Of a stretch of DNA of 64,000 nt, positions 1 to 10,523 are shown piece after piece (the stretch's first letter is position 1; each line of letters begins with the position of its first letter). The position numbers and the translations under genes are program-made. The DNA is taken from NCBI GenBank assembly GCA_035604635.1, contig DATNIC010000005.1, positions 8,234 through 72,233 of the forward strand, in the 5' to 3' direction. The notes below the pieces were generated by a model. The model was not told the origin of the DNA. It did no database searches and worked only from the letters and a program-made list of their open reading frames with translations. The DNA is from DATNIC01 sp035604635 (GTDB lineage: Bacteria; Vulcanimicrobiota; Vulcanimicrobiia; Vulcanimicrobiales; Vulcanimicrobiaceae).

Positions 1-521
1 AGTGCTTGGACGTAGTCCGTCGTCACCCCGTATTTCAAGCAGCGCGATCCGCCGGCGTTCTCTGCGACGTTTCCACCGATTGCCGATTGCTTGAGACTTG
101 AGGGGTCCGGCGGATAGAAGAGGCCTCGCTTCTCAACCGCGGTCTGCAAATCGGCGGTGATGACGCCGGGCTGAACGACCGCGACCCCGTTGACCTCATC
201 GATCTCGAGGATGCGATTCATCCGCATCAGATTGATGACGATCCCCGCCTCCAGCGGAACCGATCCTCCCGAGAGCCCGCTTCCCATCCCCCGCGGGGTG
301 ATCGGAATGCGTTGGGCCGTGGCTAAGCGATGGATGCCGGCGACTTGCTCGGCCGTTTCCGGCGAAACGACGACGAGCGGACGCTGCTCGAACCACGTCC
401 CGTCGTATCCGTACGAAATGAGATCTTCCGGTTCGGTCAGGACGTTGCGGTCGCCGTGAACGATTGTACGCAACGCCGCCGCTATTTGCTCGCGCCTTGC
501 TGAAGTTCTAGAATCGAGCAC
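1..521 (-). CDS. glcD: FAD-linked oxidase, glycolate oxidase subunit GlcD-like (partial)
   Basis: The gene runs off the left edge; about 173 N-terminal residues are visible from a GTG at 521. They form the PCMH-type FAD-binding domain of the GlcD/D-lactate dehydrogenase family: PRGMGSGLSGG near residue 80 and GGNVAENAGGSRCLKYG near residue 150 are the usual flavin pyrophosphate-binding segments. Family members oxidise glycolate or D-2-hydroxy acids to 2-oxo acids, passing electrons to the respiratory chain. The start is the first in-frame start after GAGAG. It is divergent from ilvD with about 70 bases between. Exact substrate cannot be told from this half. Confidence 0.85.
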   Translation of the reverse strand, partial: MLDSRTSARREQIAAALRTIVHGDRNVLTEPEDLISYGYDGTWFEQRPLVVVSPETAEQVAGIHRLATAQRIPITPRGMGSGLSGGSVPLEAGIVINLMRMNRILEIDEVNGVAVVQPGVITADLQTAVEKRGLFYPPDPSSLKQSAIGGNVAENAGGSRCLKYGVTTDYVQA

Positions 522-593
522 GATCTCTCAGCCTTTTCGCGACACTCCGGTAAACCCCGGCTGACCAGGCAAGACCATCAAGGGGACCGTGGA

Positions 594-2308
<1,715 letters not shown>

Positions 2309-2312
<4 letters not shown>

Positions 2313-3568
2313 CCCTGTCCTGCAGCGAGTGCGGCGCGGTCGCAAAAAAGGGTGACGTTTTTTGCGCTGCCTGCAATGGGCTGCTCGAGTTCTCCGCGCC
2401 CGAGGCCGGGAAACCGGCGCGAGCACTCAAGGCGCTGTTCGCCGAGCGTCAGAGCGCGACGACGTTGCGCGGCCGCAGCGGCGTTTGGCGCTTTCGCGAG
2501 CTGCTGCCGCCGATCGCCGAAGACGCGATCGTCACGCTCGGCGAGAATCAGGTCCCGGTGTACGCCGCTCCCCGCGGCGCTCGTTACGCCGGACTCGCTC
2601 GCGCGGCGTACCTGCACTTAGGGATGAACCCGACGGCGTCATTCAAAGACGCCGGGATGACGGTCGCCGTCTCGCAAGCACATGCGGCCGGCGCCAGGCT
2701 TGCAGCGTGCGCCAGCACGGGGAACACGGCCGCGTCGATGGCGGCGTATTGCGCTCGCGCCGAGATGCGCGCTCTGGTGTTGGTCCCCGCGACGGGCATC
2801 AGCGAGTCGAAGGTCGTGCAGACCCTCGACTATGGCGCGGACGTCGTCGCGCTCGACGGCGACTTCGATGCGGCGCTGGCGATGGTACGCAAGCTCGATC
2901 CGGCGCGCGTCGCGATCGTCAACAGCGTCAATCCGTATCGCATCGAGGGACAAAAGTGCGCGGCCTTCGTTTTGCTCGAGCAGCGCGAATGGCGCGCCCC
3001 CGATTGGCTCGTGCTGCCGGGCGGGAATCTTGGAAACTCGAGCGCGTTCGGCAAAGGCTTTCGTGAGGCGGTCGCACTCGGGCTCGCCGATCGCGTGCCG
3101 CGGATCGCGGTCGTGCAAGCCGCCGGCGCGGCACCCTTCTACAAGGCGTTTACGACGGGGCAAGAGCTCGTCCCGGTGAGCGCGCAAACGAGCGCCACGG
3201 CGATCAAAATCGGCGCGCCGGCGTCGTGGAAGAAGGCCTTGCGCGAGGTCCGTTCCTCTCGGGGGACCGTCACGGCCGTCTCCGATGAGGAGATCGCCGA
3301 TGCGCGCGCGATCGTCGGCCGCGACGGCGTCGGCTGCGAGCCCGCCTCGGCGGCATCGCTTGCCGGCGTCCGCAAACTCGTCGCCGAGGGGACGATACTG
3401 CCTGGCGACGACGTCGTGATCGTGCTCACCGGACACGTCCTCAAAGATACCGCCTACGCGGCCGAATACCACCGGTCGGGGGCACAGTTCGCGAATCGGA
3501 TCGGCGCCGCGCACAGCGAGGCGGAGCTGCTGGCTCGTATCGAAACGCTCGTCACCGCCCGCGTTTGA
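2309..3568 (+). CDS. thrC: Threonine synthase
   Basis: A PLP enzyme converting O-phosphohomoserine to threonine, the last step of the pathway. The N-terminus has a zinc-ribbon pair (Cys5/Cys8 and Cys19/Cys22) as in the long bacterial/archaeal class. NPTASFKDAGM holds the Schiff-base lysine (about Lys113). STGNTAAS and LPGGNLGN are the phosphate-binding loops of the fold. At 419 residues it is full length. Its start overlaps the ilvD stop by four bases, and thrB follows after four bases. Confidence 0.95.
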
Positions 3569-3572
3569 TGAC

Positions 3573-4499
3573 GTGAGCAACTCGCATTTTCGGATCTCGG
3601 TCCCGGCGACGACCGCAAACCTCGGCCCAGGCTTCGATACGATCGGCGTCGCACTCGAACGCCGCATCTTCGCAGACGTCGACGTGCTGGCCGCGGGAGC
3701 GCCGACTGAGTTCGCATTTGTCGATACGCCGTACAAGCCGACGCACGACGGACTGCGCAACGAGATCACGCGCGGAATGACGCGCGTCCTGGGCCGCAAT
3801 GCACCACCCTTGCACGTGCGCGTCGAGAATCACATCCCGCTCGGCAAAGGTTTAGGCGGCAGCGCTGCCGGTGCCGTCCTCGGCGTCGCGATCGGGGCCG
3901 AGCTCGCCGAGAAACGGCCTGACGAAGGGACGCTCACGCAGCTCATCACCGAGATCGAAGGCCATCCCGACAATGGGATCCCCGCGCTCCTCGGCGGGAT
4001 CGTCATCGCGGTGCAGAATCCCGACCGCCCCCCCTCATATGCTCGCTTCGATCCGCCTCCCGGCTTGTACGCCGTGGTCGTCGTTCCCGATTTCGCCATG
4101 CCGACCGCCGAAGCGCGCGCGGTGCTGCCAACGTCGTATAGCCGCCGAGACGCCGTCTACAACATCCAGCGCGCCTCGCTCCTAGCCGCCGCGCTCGCAA
4201 GCGGCAAGCTCGACTTGCTGCACATCGCGATGGCGGATCGCATTCATCAGCCGTACCGCGCGAATTTCGTCCCCGGCCTATTGGAAATGATCGCGCTCGA
4301 GATGCCGGGGCTCTTCGGAGTGGCGCTCTCGGGCGCAGGACCCAGCGTCGTCGCCTTTGTCGACCGCCTCGACCACCCCGCCGGGACGGCGTTGCAAGAG
4401 ATTTTTCGCCTTCATGGTATCGAAAGCGTGGTCTTACCGCACTCAATTGCAGCAAACGGCGTACTTCTAGAAACGGAGACAGCGTGGCGAAACGCGTAA
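3573..4499 (+). CDS. thrB: Homoserine kinase (GHMP family)
   Basis: Phosphorylates homoserine to O-phosphohomoserine, the substrate of the neighbouring ThrC. The N-terminal PATTANLGPGFD segment and the ATP-binding loop PLGKGLGGSAAG (about residue 90) are typical of ThrB, and LSGAGPSVVAF near residue 250 is the third GHMP motif. The start is GTG 3573: an ATG at 3568 hits a stop after two codons. The 3' end overlaps the mdh start by 16 bases. No homoserine dehydrogenase gene is in the window. Confidence 0.94.
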   Translation: MSNSHFRISVPATTANLGPGFDTIGVALERRIFADVDVLAAGAPTEFAFVDTPYKPTHDGLRNEITRGMTRVLGRNAPPLHVRVENHIPLGKGLGGSAAGAVLGVAIGAELAEKRPDEGTLTQLITEIEGHPDNGIPALLGGIVIAVQNPDRPPSYARFDPPPGLYAVVVVPDFAMPTAEARAVLPTSYSRRDAVYNIQRASLLAAALASGKLDLLHIAMADRIHQPYRANFVPGLLEMIALEMPGLFGVALSGAGPSVVAFVDRLDHPAGTALQEIFRLHGIESVVLPHSIAANGVLLETETAWRNA

Positions 4500-5473
4500 A
4501 AGTCGCAGTCACCGGCGCAGCCGGACAAATCGGATATGCTCTCATCTTTCGGATCGCTTCGGGTCAGATGCTCGGGCCCGATACCGAGATCGAGCTGCAG
4601 CTCCTCGAGCTGGAACAAGCGCTCCCGGCTCTGCGTGGGATCTCAATGGAACTCGACGACTGCGCGTTTCCGCTCCTGAAGAACGTCGTTTGCACGGCTG
4701 ACGTCGACGTTGCGATGCGCGACGCGAACTGGGCGCTCCTCGTCGGCGCCGTCCCCCGCAAGGAAGGGATGGAGCGCTCGGATCTGCTCAAGATCAACGG
4801 AGCGATCTTTACCACTCAAGGCGCGGCGATCAACAAACATGCGTCCGCCGACGTCCGGGTCTTCGTCGTCGGCAATCCGTGCAACACGAACTGCTTGATC
4901 GCGATGAACAATGCGCCGGACGTCCCGCGCGACCGTTTCTTCGCGATGACGTCGCTCGATGAGCTGCGTGCGCGCTCGCAGCTGGCGAAGAAGGCCGGCG
5001 TCGACGTTTCGAGCGTCTCGCAGATGACGATTTGGGGCAACCATTCGACGACCCAGTTCCCCGATTTCAAGCACGCCAAAATCGACGGCAAGCCGGTTCC
5101 CGACGTGATCAAGGACAGCAGCTGGCTCGAAAACGACTTCGTGCGGATCGTGCAGAATCGCGGTGCCGAGGTGATCAAAGCGCGCGGCGCGTCGTCGGCG
5201 GCCTCGGCGGCAAATGCGGCGATCACGGGAGTCCACAATTTGACGCACGAGACTCGCGCAGGCGAGAGTTATTCGACCGCACGGTGCTCGCAAGGCGAGT
5301 ACGGCGTCGATCCCGGCCTGATTTTTTCGTATCCATCCCGGACTGAGGGCGGGGCGTCAAAGATCGTCTCGGGGATCACCCATGACGCGTTCGGCCAAGC
5401 GAAGTTCGATCTGTCGCTTGATGAGTTGCGCAAAGAGCGCGACGCGGTCAAGGAGCTCGGGCTGATCAAATAA
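4484..5473 (+). CDS. mdh: NAD(P)-dependent malate dehydrogenase
   Basis: Interconverts malate and oxaloacetate. The Rossmann motif is GAAGQIG (residues 11-17). The catalytic Asp159, Arg162 and His187 are seen in SLDELRA and IWGNHSTTQFPDF, which mark the cytosolic/chloroplast-type MDH subfamily rather than lactate dehydrogenase. At 329 residues it is full length. It starts at GTG inside the end of thrB. Placement with threonine genes may tie oxaloacetate supply to aspartate-family synthesis; that link is inference. Confidence 0.94.
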   Translation: MAKRVKVAVTGAAGQIGYALIFRIASGQMLGPDTEIELQLLELEQALPALRGISMELDDCAFPLLKNVVCTADVDVAMRDANWALLVGAVPRKEGMERSDLLKINGAIFTTQGAAINKHASADVRVFVVGNPCNTNCLIAMNNAPDVPRDRFFAMTSLDELRARSQLAKKAGVDVSSVSQMTIWGNHSTTQFPDFKHAKIDGKPVPDVIKDSSWLENDFVRIVQNRGAEVIKARGASSAASAANAAITGVHNLTHETRAGESYSTARCSQGEYGVDPGLIFSYPSRTEGGASKIVSGITHDAFGQAKFDLSLDELRKERDAVKELGLIK

Positions 5474-5475
5474 CC

Positions 5476-6051
5476 ATGGCAAGTAAGGGAGAACCGTACA
5501 AGTTCGATCCTGCGAACGCCGCGAGGCTGGAAAATCCGGAGCGCCTGAAGTGGCTCCCCCCGACGCAGCTCGCGAGCTTGCTCGATATACCGCTCAATGC
5601 GACGATCGTCGATTTCGGGACCGGGACGGGCGCCCTCGTCATCCCGATAGCAAAATCGCGCTTGGACGCGACTTTCTACGCGCTCGACGAGCAAGCGACC
5701 ATGCTCGAAATCCTGCACGGGAAACTCGACGCCGAGCTCTTATCCAACGTCGTTCCGATCGATCCCGAACACGTCAAAGCCCTCGCCGGGACCGTCGATC
5801 GAGTCTTGGCGGTGAACGTCTTGCACGAGCTCACCGACGAGGAGATGCGCTCGCTTCGCAAGCTGCTGCGCCCGAACGGATACGCGCTCGTCGTCGACTG
5901 GAATTCGCTCATCGAGCGGCCTGCCGGACCGCCTGCCGAGAAGTGCTACACACCGCAAGAAGCTGCCGAGCGCTTGGGCAAACTGGGCTTCAGCGTCCAG
6001 CCCGTCGGAGACTTTGCCTACCACCACGCGTTTACTGCGCGGCCGGTGTAA
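5476..6051 (+). CDS. Class I SAM-dependent methyltransferase
   Basis: A 191-residue UbiE/COQ5-like methyltransferase. Motif I is VDFGTGTGALVIPIA (about residues 40-54), followed by an acidic LDEQ at the end of strand beta-2 and VLAVNVLHELTDEE as the motif IV/V region. There is no substrate-specific domain, so the acceptor (small molecule, quinone or protein) is unknown. It begins two bases after mdh, so it is probably in the same transcript. Confidence 0.85.
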   Translation: MASKGEPYKFDPANAARLENPERLKWLPPTQLASLLDIPLNATIVDFGTGTGALVIPIAKSRLDATFYALDEQATMLEILHGKLDAELLSNVVPIDPEHVKALAGTVDRVLAVNVLHELTDEEMRSLRKLLRPNGYALVVDWNSLIERPAGPPAEKCYTPQEAAERLGKLGFSVQPVGDFAYHHAFTARPV

Positions 6052-6085
6052 AGGGAGTCGGGGGGTTCGCGAGAACGGACCGGCA

Positions 6086-6505
6086 ATGATCCATGTGAGC
6101 ATCGCCTCCCTAGCCGGCGGATATACCGTCGCCAATACGGCGTTTTTCCGCTACGTGCTCCGTTTGAGCGAAGCGGGACTGCCGATGAAGCCTGCCGATG
6201 CGCGAGCGCTCGACGTCCTCACGGCGATTCCGCATGCGTTCGATGACGACGACATGATCTCTGGAGATGGCTGGCGCGTCGTCCCGCCGACGTCGCTCGA
6301 GGATTGGGCCGTTTTAGAAGCGACGCCGCAACGCTTGCGCGCCGCCCTGCAGACCGCACGCCGGATCCTGTGGCAAAACGCCGCACCGGCCGGGATCAGC
6401 GCAGGAGAAGTCGTCGGCGTCGACGCCGAGATCGACAACGTCTTGGGTGTTTTGCAGCGCGCCGAAGCAGCGGGCTGCAGCGTCAACGTCAGCTACGTCT
6501 CTTAG
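6086..6505 (+). CDS. Conserved hypothetical protein
   Basis: A 139-residue soluble protein starting MIHVSIASLAGGYT; I do not recognise a family. It has no signal peptide or membrane segment and contains one Trp-rich stretch around DWAVLEATPQRLRAALQ. The start at 6086 is 34 bases after the methyltransferase stop; a longer open frame from 6014 overlaps that gene and is less likely. It is last in the plus-strand run and overlaps the convergent dehydrogenase gene by four bases. Confidence 0.6.
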   Translation: MIHVSIASLAGGYTVANTAFFRYVLRLSEAGLPMKPADARALDVLTAIPHAFDDDDMISGDGWRVVPPTSLEDWAVLEATPQRLRAALQTARRILWQNAAPAGISAGEVVGVDAEIDNVLGVLQRAEAAGCSVNVSYVS

Positions 6506-7473
6506 TAGTGCGGCGCTTTCGCGCGCGCCGGCGTGATGACGCGGATCGGGGATCCCCTCAGCCACGCCTCGATGTCCTCGACCATCTGCGGATAAAACAT
6601 CTGGTACTGCTGTAGCGAGACGTAGCCGAGATGCGGCGTCAAAACCGTATTCTCCAGTGCCAGGAACGGATGGTCCGGCGGCAACGGCTCCCGATCGTAG
6701 ACGTCGATCGCAGCGCCGGCGATGCGTTTCTCGCGCAGGATCGTCAAGAGCGCCGCTTCGTCGACGAGCGGACCTCGCGACGTATTGATGAGATATGCCG
6801 TCGGCTTGAGCATGGCGAGCTGTCGCGCTCCGATGAGGCCGCGGGATCGTTCGTTGAGTTGGACGTGGATCGAGACGACGTCCGCGCGGCGCATCAGATC
6901 GTCGAGGCTGGATGCAAGCTCAGCCCCGTGCTCGGCGGCGCGCTCCTTGGTAAGGCTCGGGTTCCACGCCAGGATCTTCATGCCGAATGCGAGGCCGACT
7001 CTTGCGACGGAAGAGCCGATGCGCGCAAGACCGACGATGCCTAAGGTCTTGCCATGGACCTCTTCGCCGAGCGTTACCTGCCAGCGGCCGGCGCGCGTCG
7101 CGCGATCTTCAGGCGGAATTCTGCGGACGAGTGCAAGGATGAGCGCCCACGTCAGTTCCATCGTCGAATTGCCGGGCGACTCGGTACCGCAGACGATGAC
7201 GCCCCGCTCGTTGGCCGCTTCGACGTCGATCGCCAGATTGCGCATCCCGCTCGTGGTCAGGAGCTTGAGGTTCGGCAGTTTCTCGAAGAGCGAGCGCGGA
7301 AACGGCGTCCGTTCACGCATGATCGAAATGATCTCGAACGGCGCGAGGCGGGTGGCGACCGCACCTTCGTCATCGAGATGATCGTGGAAAAACGCGACGG
7401 CAGCGTCCAGCCGCTCCCAGTCCGCGAGGCCTTCCGCGACGCGTTGGTAGTCATCGAGAACCGCGACTTTCAT
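6502..7473 (-). CDS. D-2-hydroxyacid dehydrogenase (NAD-dependent)
   Basis: A 323-residue member of the SerA/GyaR family, which reduces 2-oxo acids to D-2-hydroxy acids or the reverse. The nucleotide-binding site is degenerate (IVGLARIGSSVARVG, about residue 150). The catalytic Arg (INTSRGPLVDE), Glu (YDREPLP) and His (LTPHLGYVS) are in their usual order. It could act on glyoxylate/glycolate, which would fit the glcD-like gene at the left edge; this is inference. Its ATG overlaps the stop of the serine hydrolase gene (ATGA). Confidence 0.88.
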   Translation of the reverse strand: MKVAVLDDYQRVAEGLADWERLDAAVAFFHDHLDDEGAVATRLAPFEIISIMRERTPFPRSLFEKLPNLKLLTTSGMRNLAIDVEAANERGVIVCGTESPGNSTMELTWALILALVRRIPPEDRATRAGRWQVTLGEEVHGKTLGIVGLARIGSSVARVGLAFGMKILAWNPSLTKERAAEHGAELASSLDDLMRRADVVSIHVQLNERSRGLIGARQLAMLKPTAYLINTSRGPLVDEAALLTILREKRIAGAAIDVYDREPLPPDHPFLALENTVLTPHLGYVSLQQYQMFYPQMVEDIEAWLRGSPIRVITPARAKAPHY

Positions 7474-8348
7474 CGCGTGCTGCGTTCCCGTCTCGCGGCA
7501 GGCCGCCCTGGTTTCGCCGGATCGCCGAAGAGCCGGCGCAAGAACGCATCGTGACGATACGACGCGCTTTGCCCGAAGTGGACGATCGTTGCGGTTTGCG
7601 AAGGGACCGTGTAGAGCGCTTGTCCGCCCGATCCGCTCGCGTACGCGACGTCACTCGGATCGGCCACGGGTTGCAGCCAGATTCCCAGGCCGTAGCGCGG
7701 GTTGACGGTCGAGCCCGTAAAGCATTCGGGGTAGTCCACGCGCGCGCGGGTGCGCAGAAACTCGCCGTACGTCGCCCAATTCGGCGCGCTCAAGAACGCA
7801 CCGGTGGGGAGCGGCTGCGTTCCGTCCTTGAGCTTGCGCCAGTTTCCCACTTTGATCCCGAGCGGATCGAGGATGCTCTCCGCCAGGTACACGTGCGGCG
7901 TCTGCTTGCGCGCGGCGAGCTTGCGCTCGAGGAGCGCTCCGAACACTTGGAGTGGGATCCCGCTGTAGGTGAAGCGCGTCCCGGGCTCACTCTTGAGCTC
8001 CGTCTCGAGGCTCTGGGCGAAGGTCGGGACCGCGTTTCCGAGGCCGCCGAAGCCGATCCCGGAGGTCATGTTGAGCAGTAGCCGGACCGTGACGCGCCGC
8101 TTCCACGGGTCGATTTTCCAGGCGGGGAACGTCTCGCACAGGGGCTCGTCGAGAAGAAGAAGACCCTCGCGGGCAGCCACGGCGGCAAGGATCCCCCAGA
8201 AGGTCTTGGTCCCCGAATAGAGCGCGTGCGGAGCCGTCGCGGGATGGCCGTCGCCGTAGCGTTCGAACACGGGCTTGCCGGCGCGCAGGATGAGGAGGGC
8301 GTGTAAGGCGTGCCGCTCCGCGTAGGCGAGCGCGGCTTCGACGTCTAT
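7470..8348 (-). CDS. Beta-lactamase-family serine hydrolase, unusual start
   Basis: A class C beta-lactamase/esterase-type serine hydrolase. The nucleophile motif is YSGTK (Ser-Gly-Thr-Lys, about residue 35) and YSGIP supplies the Tyr. GSGGQALY replaces the usual HTG-like third motif. There is no signal peptide. Protein homology appears to begin at IDVEAALAYAERHA right at the AIM24 stop, but no ATG, GTG or TTG is available there: the junction reads TAATAG, so ATA 8348 is the only codon in the position of a TAATG-type restart. The first standard start is GTG at 8300, which would trim 16 residues. Confidence 0.72.
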   Translation of the reverse strand: MDVEAALAYAERHALHALLILRAGKPVFERYGDGHPATAPHALYSGTKTFWGILAAVAAREGLLLLDEPLCETFPAWKIDPWKRRVTVRLLLNMTSGIGFGGLGNAVPTFAQSLETELKSEPGTRFTYSGIPLQVFGALLERKLAARKQTPHVYLAESILDPLGIKVGNWRKLKDGTQPLPTGAFLSAPNWATYGEFLRTRARVDYPECFTGSTVNPRYGLGIWLQPVADPSDVAYASGSGGQALYTVPSQTATIVHFGQSASYRHDAFLRRLFGDPAKPGRPAARRERSTR

Positions 8349-9241
8349 TACTGCCGGTTTCCGAAGAGTTGGTTGATCACGCCGCCGATGTTCCCCTGAC
8401 CGCCGGTTTGTTGCGCGCCCTCGTAGGCCGGCTCGTGATACGTCATCGATTGAAGACCGAGCCGTCCTGGGCCGAAGAAGCGGTTCATCTGCAGCGCGAC
8501 TCCACCGACGAGGGCGCCGAGCGCACCCATCAGCCCGCCGCCTCCACCGCTTTGCAGGACGGAGACCGTCTGCATCTGGACCGCGGCGTCTTTCCACAGC
8601 CACGCGCCGGGTTCGACATCGATCATCTCCCCCGGGCCGAGCGTCTTTTCGAAGACGTTTCCGTAGCCGTGCAGTAGTACGACGCCTTCCCCGCGTTGTG
8701 CCGTGAAGCGGTCGATGAACAATCCCGTGCGCGAGAAGAGGACGTTCGCCAAACCCTGTTGCCAGTAGAAGTCGTAATCGATCGCGCTCGTCGCCATTAA
8801 GAACTGGTGCTCGCGGACGTCGATCGCTTGGCCGGGCTGCAGTCGCATCGCGACGATCTGTCCCGGCGCCTCACGCGAGACCGCAAGATTCCCCGGGCCC
8901 TGTGCGGTCGAGATGAAGATCTGCAAGCCCGCGAAGAAGCGCTTCGCCGCATTCTGCAGGCCCATGAAGCCGAGCGTGACGTTGGGCTGCTTCCATAAAA
9001 GGATGTGATGCTCGAAGTAGACGGTCTGCTGCCGGCCGAGTTCGATGTCGACGACGGGGACGAGCTCGCCTTCGACCTTGAGCGTCATGTCACCGAGGAC
9101 GATTGGTTCCTTGGGGTTGTCCGTCTCCGGAATGGGCTCGGTGTAGTTGCCGACCGTCGTCGCTTGCGCGACGGGCGCGCCGCAGTTTGGACAGAAGCGT
9201 GCATTCGGCGGGATCGGATTCTGACAGCTCGGGCAGTTCAC
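8348..9241 (-). CDS. Zinc-ribbon plus AIM24-domain protein
   Basis: A 297-residue protein. Residues 1-25 form a zinc ribbon (CPSC and CPNC knuckles). Residues about 50-250 are an AIM24/TIGR00266-type beta-rich domain (repeated GQ and GE turns, HGYGNVFEKTLGPGE). It ends in a glycine-rich hydrophobic stretch (GGGGGLMGALGALVGG) and a Gln/Gly-rich tail. AIM24 proteins are poorly understood; the mitochondrial relative supports inner-membrane organisation. It starts at GTG, 15 bases after pobA. The downstream hydrolase shares its stop codon region. Confidence 0.8.
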   Translation of the reverse strand: MNCPSCQNPIPPNARFCPNCGAPVAQATTVGNYTEPIPETDNPKEPIVLGDMTLKVEGELVPVVDIELGRQQTVYFEHHILLWKQPNVTLGFMGLQNAAKRFFAGLQIFISTAQGPGNLAVSREAPGQIVAMRLQPGQAIDVREHQFLMATSAIDYDFYWQQGLANVLFSRTGLFIDRFTAQRGEGVVLLHGYGNVFEKTLGPGEMIDVEPGAWLWKDAAVQMQTVSVLQSGGGGGLMGALGALVGGVALQMNRFFGPGRLGLQSMTYHEPAYEGAQQTGGQGNIGGVINQLFGNRQ

Positions 9242-9256
9242 AGCGTTGCTCCAGCG

Positions 9257-10438
9257 CTACTCGAATGGAAGGCCGACGTAGTTCTCGGCAAGGCTTTCGG
9301 AACCCGCGCGCGAGCTCGTCACATAATCGAGTTCGGCTAGCTGCAAACGCTGTTCGAAGGGCGACTTGTCATCGAACTGGTGTAACATCGTCGTCATCCA
9401 CCAAGAGAAGCGCTCGGCCTTCCAGACGCGGCGCAAGCAGATCTCGGAGTAGCGGTCGAGCAGCTCGGTGCTGCCGTTCTCGTAAAAGGCCGCGATCGCG
9501 CGGGAGAGGACGCTGACGTCGGCAATTGCGAGGTTCATTCCCTTCGCGCCGGTCGGCGGGACGATGTGTGTCGCGTCGCCGGCGAGGAAGAGGCGGCCGT
9601 ACTGCATCGGCTCGCTGACCCAGCTGCGCATCTGCGTGACGTCCTTGGGCCGCAAGGATCTTCCGCGCTCGGGTTTCACGACGTCGACCCCTTCGAGACG
9701 GCGGTCGAGCTCATCCCAAAAACGATCGTCCGACCACTCCTCCGGATCCTCGTCGGGCTTACACTGCAGGTAGATGCGCCCGATGGACATCGAGCGCATC
9801 GAGAGCAACGCGAAGCCTCGCGGGTGGTTGACGTAGATGAGTTCATCGGAGACGGGGCGCGCTTGCGCAAGGATCCCGAGCCACCCGAAGTGATACTGGC
9901 GCTCGTAAGCCGTCAGGACCTCCGGGGGGATCGACGGGCGGCAGATGCCGTGATAGCCGTCGCAACCCGCCACGAAGTCGCAGACGAGTTCCTGCGCGTG
10001 TCCGGCGTTGTCGGTGTAGCGAACCTTCGGTTGCGTCGTTTCGATGCCGTGGACGCTCACGTCGGGGACGTCGAATTCGACGTGGCCGCCTGCCGCCAAG
10101 CGCGCCGCGATCATGTCCTTGACGACCTCCTGTTGACCGTAGACCGTCACGCCTTTGCCCCCGGTCAAAGCGACGAAATCGATTCGCCGGCTCTGTCCCG
10201 CGAACCGCAGCGCCACGCCGCCGTGAAACAGCCCCTCGCGTTTGAGACGCTCCCCAAGGCCCGACTCGATCAGGACGTCGCGCGCGCCCTGCTCGATCAC
10301 GCCGGCACGGACCCGGTCTTCGCAGTACTCCCGGCTCTGGCGCTCGAGCACGACCGACTCGATCCCGGCGAGATGCAGAAGATGCGACAAGAGCAGCCCC
10401 GCCGGCCCTGCACCGACGATCCCAACCCGGACACGCAT
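9257..10438 (-). CDS. pobA: 4-hydroxybenzoate 3-monooxygenase
   Basis: A flavoprotein hydroxylase turning 4-hydroxybenzoate into protocatechuate with NAD(P)H and O2. It has the FAD motifs GAGPAGLLLSHLL (residue 10), the DG motif in VAGCDGYHGICR and GDATHIVPPTGAKGMN in the C-terminal half. At 393 residues it matches PobA length, and the RAGVIEQGARDVL segment is typical. First in a minus-strand run; the 85-base divergent gap to the recombinase holds an inverted repeat. No protocatechuate dioxygenase is visible, so the rest of the pathway lies elsewhere. Confidence 0.92.
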   Translation of the reverse strand: MRVRVGIVGAGPAGLLLSHLLHLAGIESVVLERQSREYCEDRVRAGVIEQGARDVLIESGLGERLKREGLFHGGVALRFAGQSRRIDFVALTGGKGVTVYGQQEVVKDMIAARLAAGGHVEFDVPDVSVHGIETTQPKVRYTDNAGHAQELVCDFVAGCDGYHGICRPSIPPEVLTAYERQYHFGWLGILAQARPVSDELIYVNHPRGFALLSMRSMSIGRIYLQCKPDEDPEEWSDDRFWDELDRRLEGVDVVKPERGRSLRPKDVTQMRSWVSEPMQYGRLFLAGDATHIVPPTGAKGMNLAIADVSVLSRAIAAFYENGSTELLDRYSEICLRRVWKAERFSWWMTTMLHQFDDKSPFEQRLQLAELDYVTSSRAGSESLAENYVGLPFE

Positions 10439-10480
10439 GCGACGGCACGTTGTACAAGGAGCCCGATTTCTCGTTCACGA

Positions 10481-10508
10481 ACTGACGGAAATTACTCTTA
10501 TCGTCAGT
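10481..10508. promoter_or_regulatory. Inverted repeat in the pobA/recombinase divergent region
   Basis: Perfect 7-base arms ACTGACG and CGTCAGT flank a 14-base AT-rich spacer. It lies between divergent starts, 43 bases from pobA and 15 bases before the recombinase ATG, where an operator would be expected. AGGAG at 10513-10517 is the recombinase ribosome binding site. Function is inferred from position only. Confidence 0.35.
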
Positions 10509-10523
10509 ATATAGGAGAGGCGG

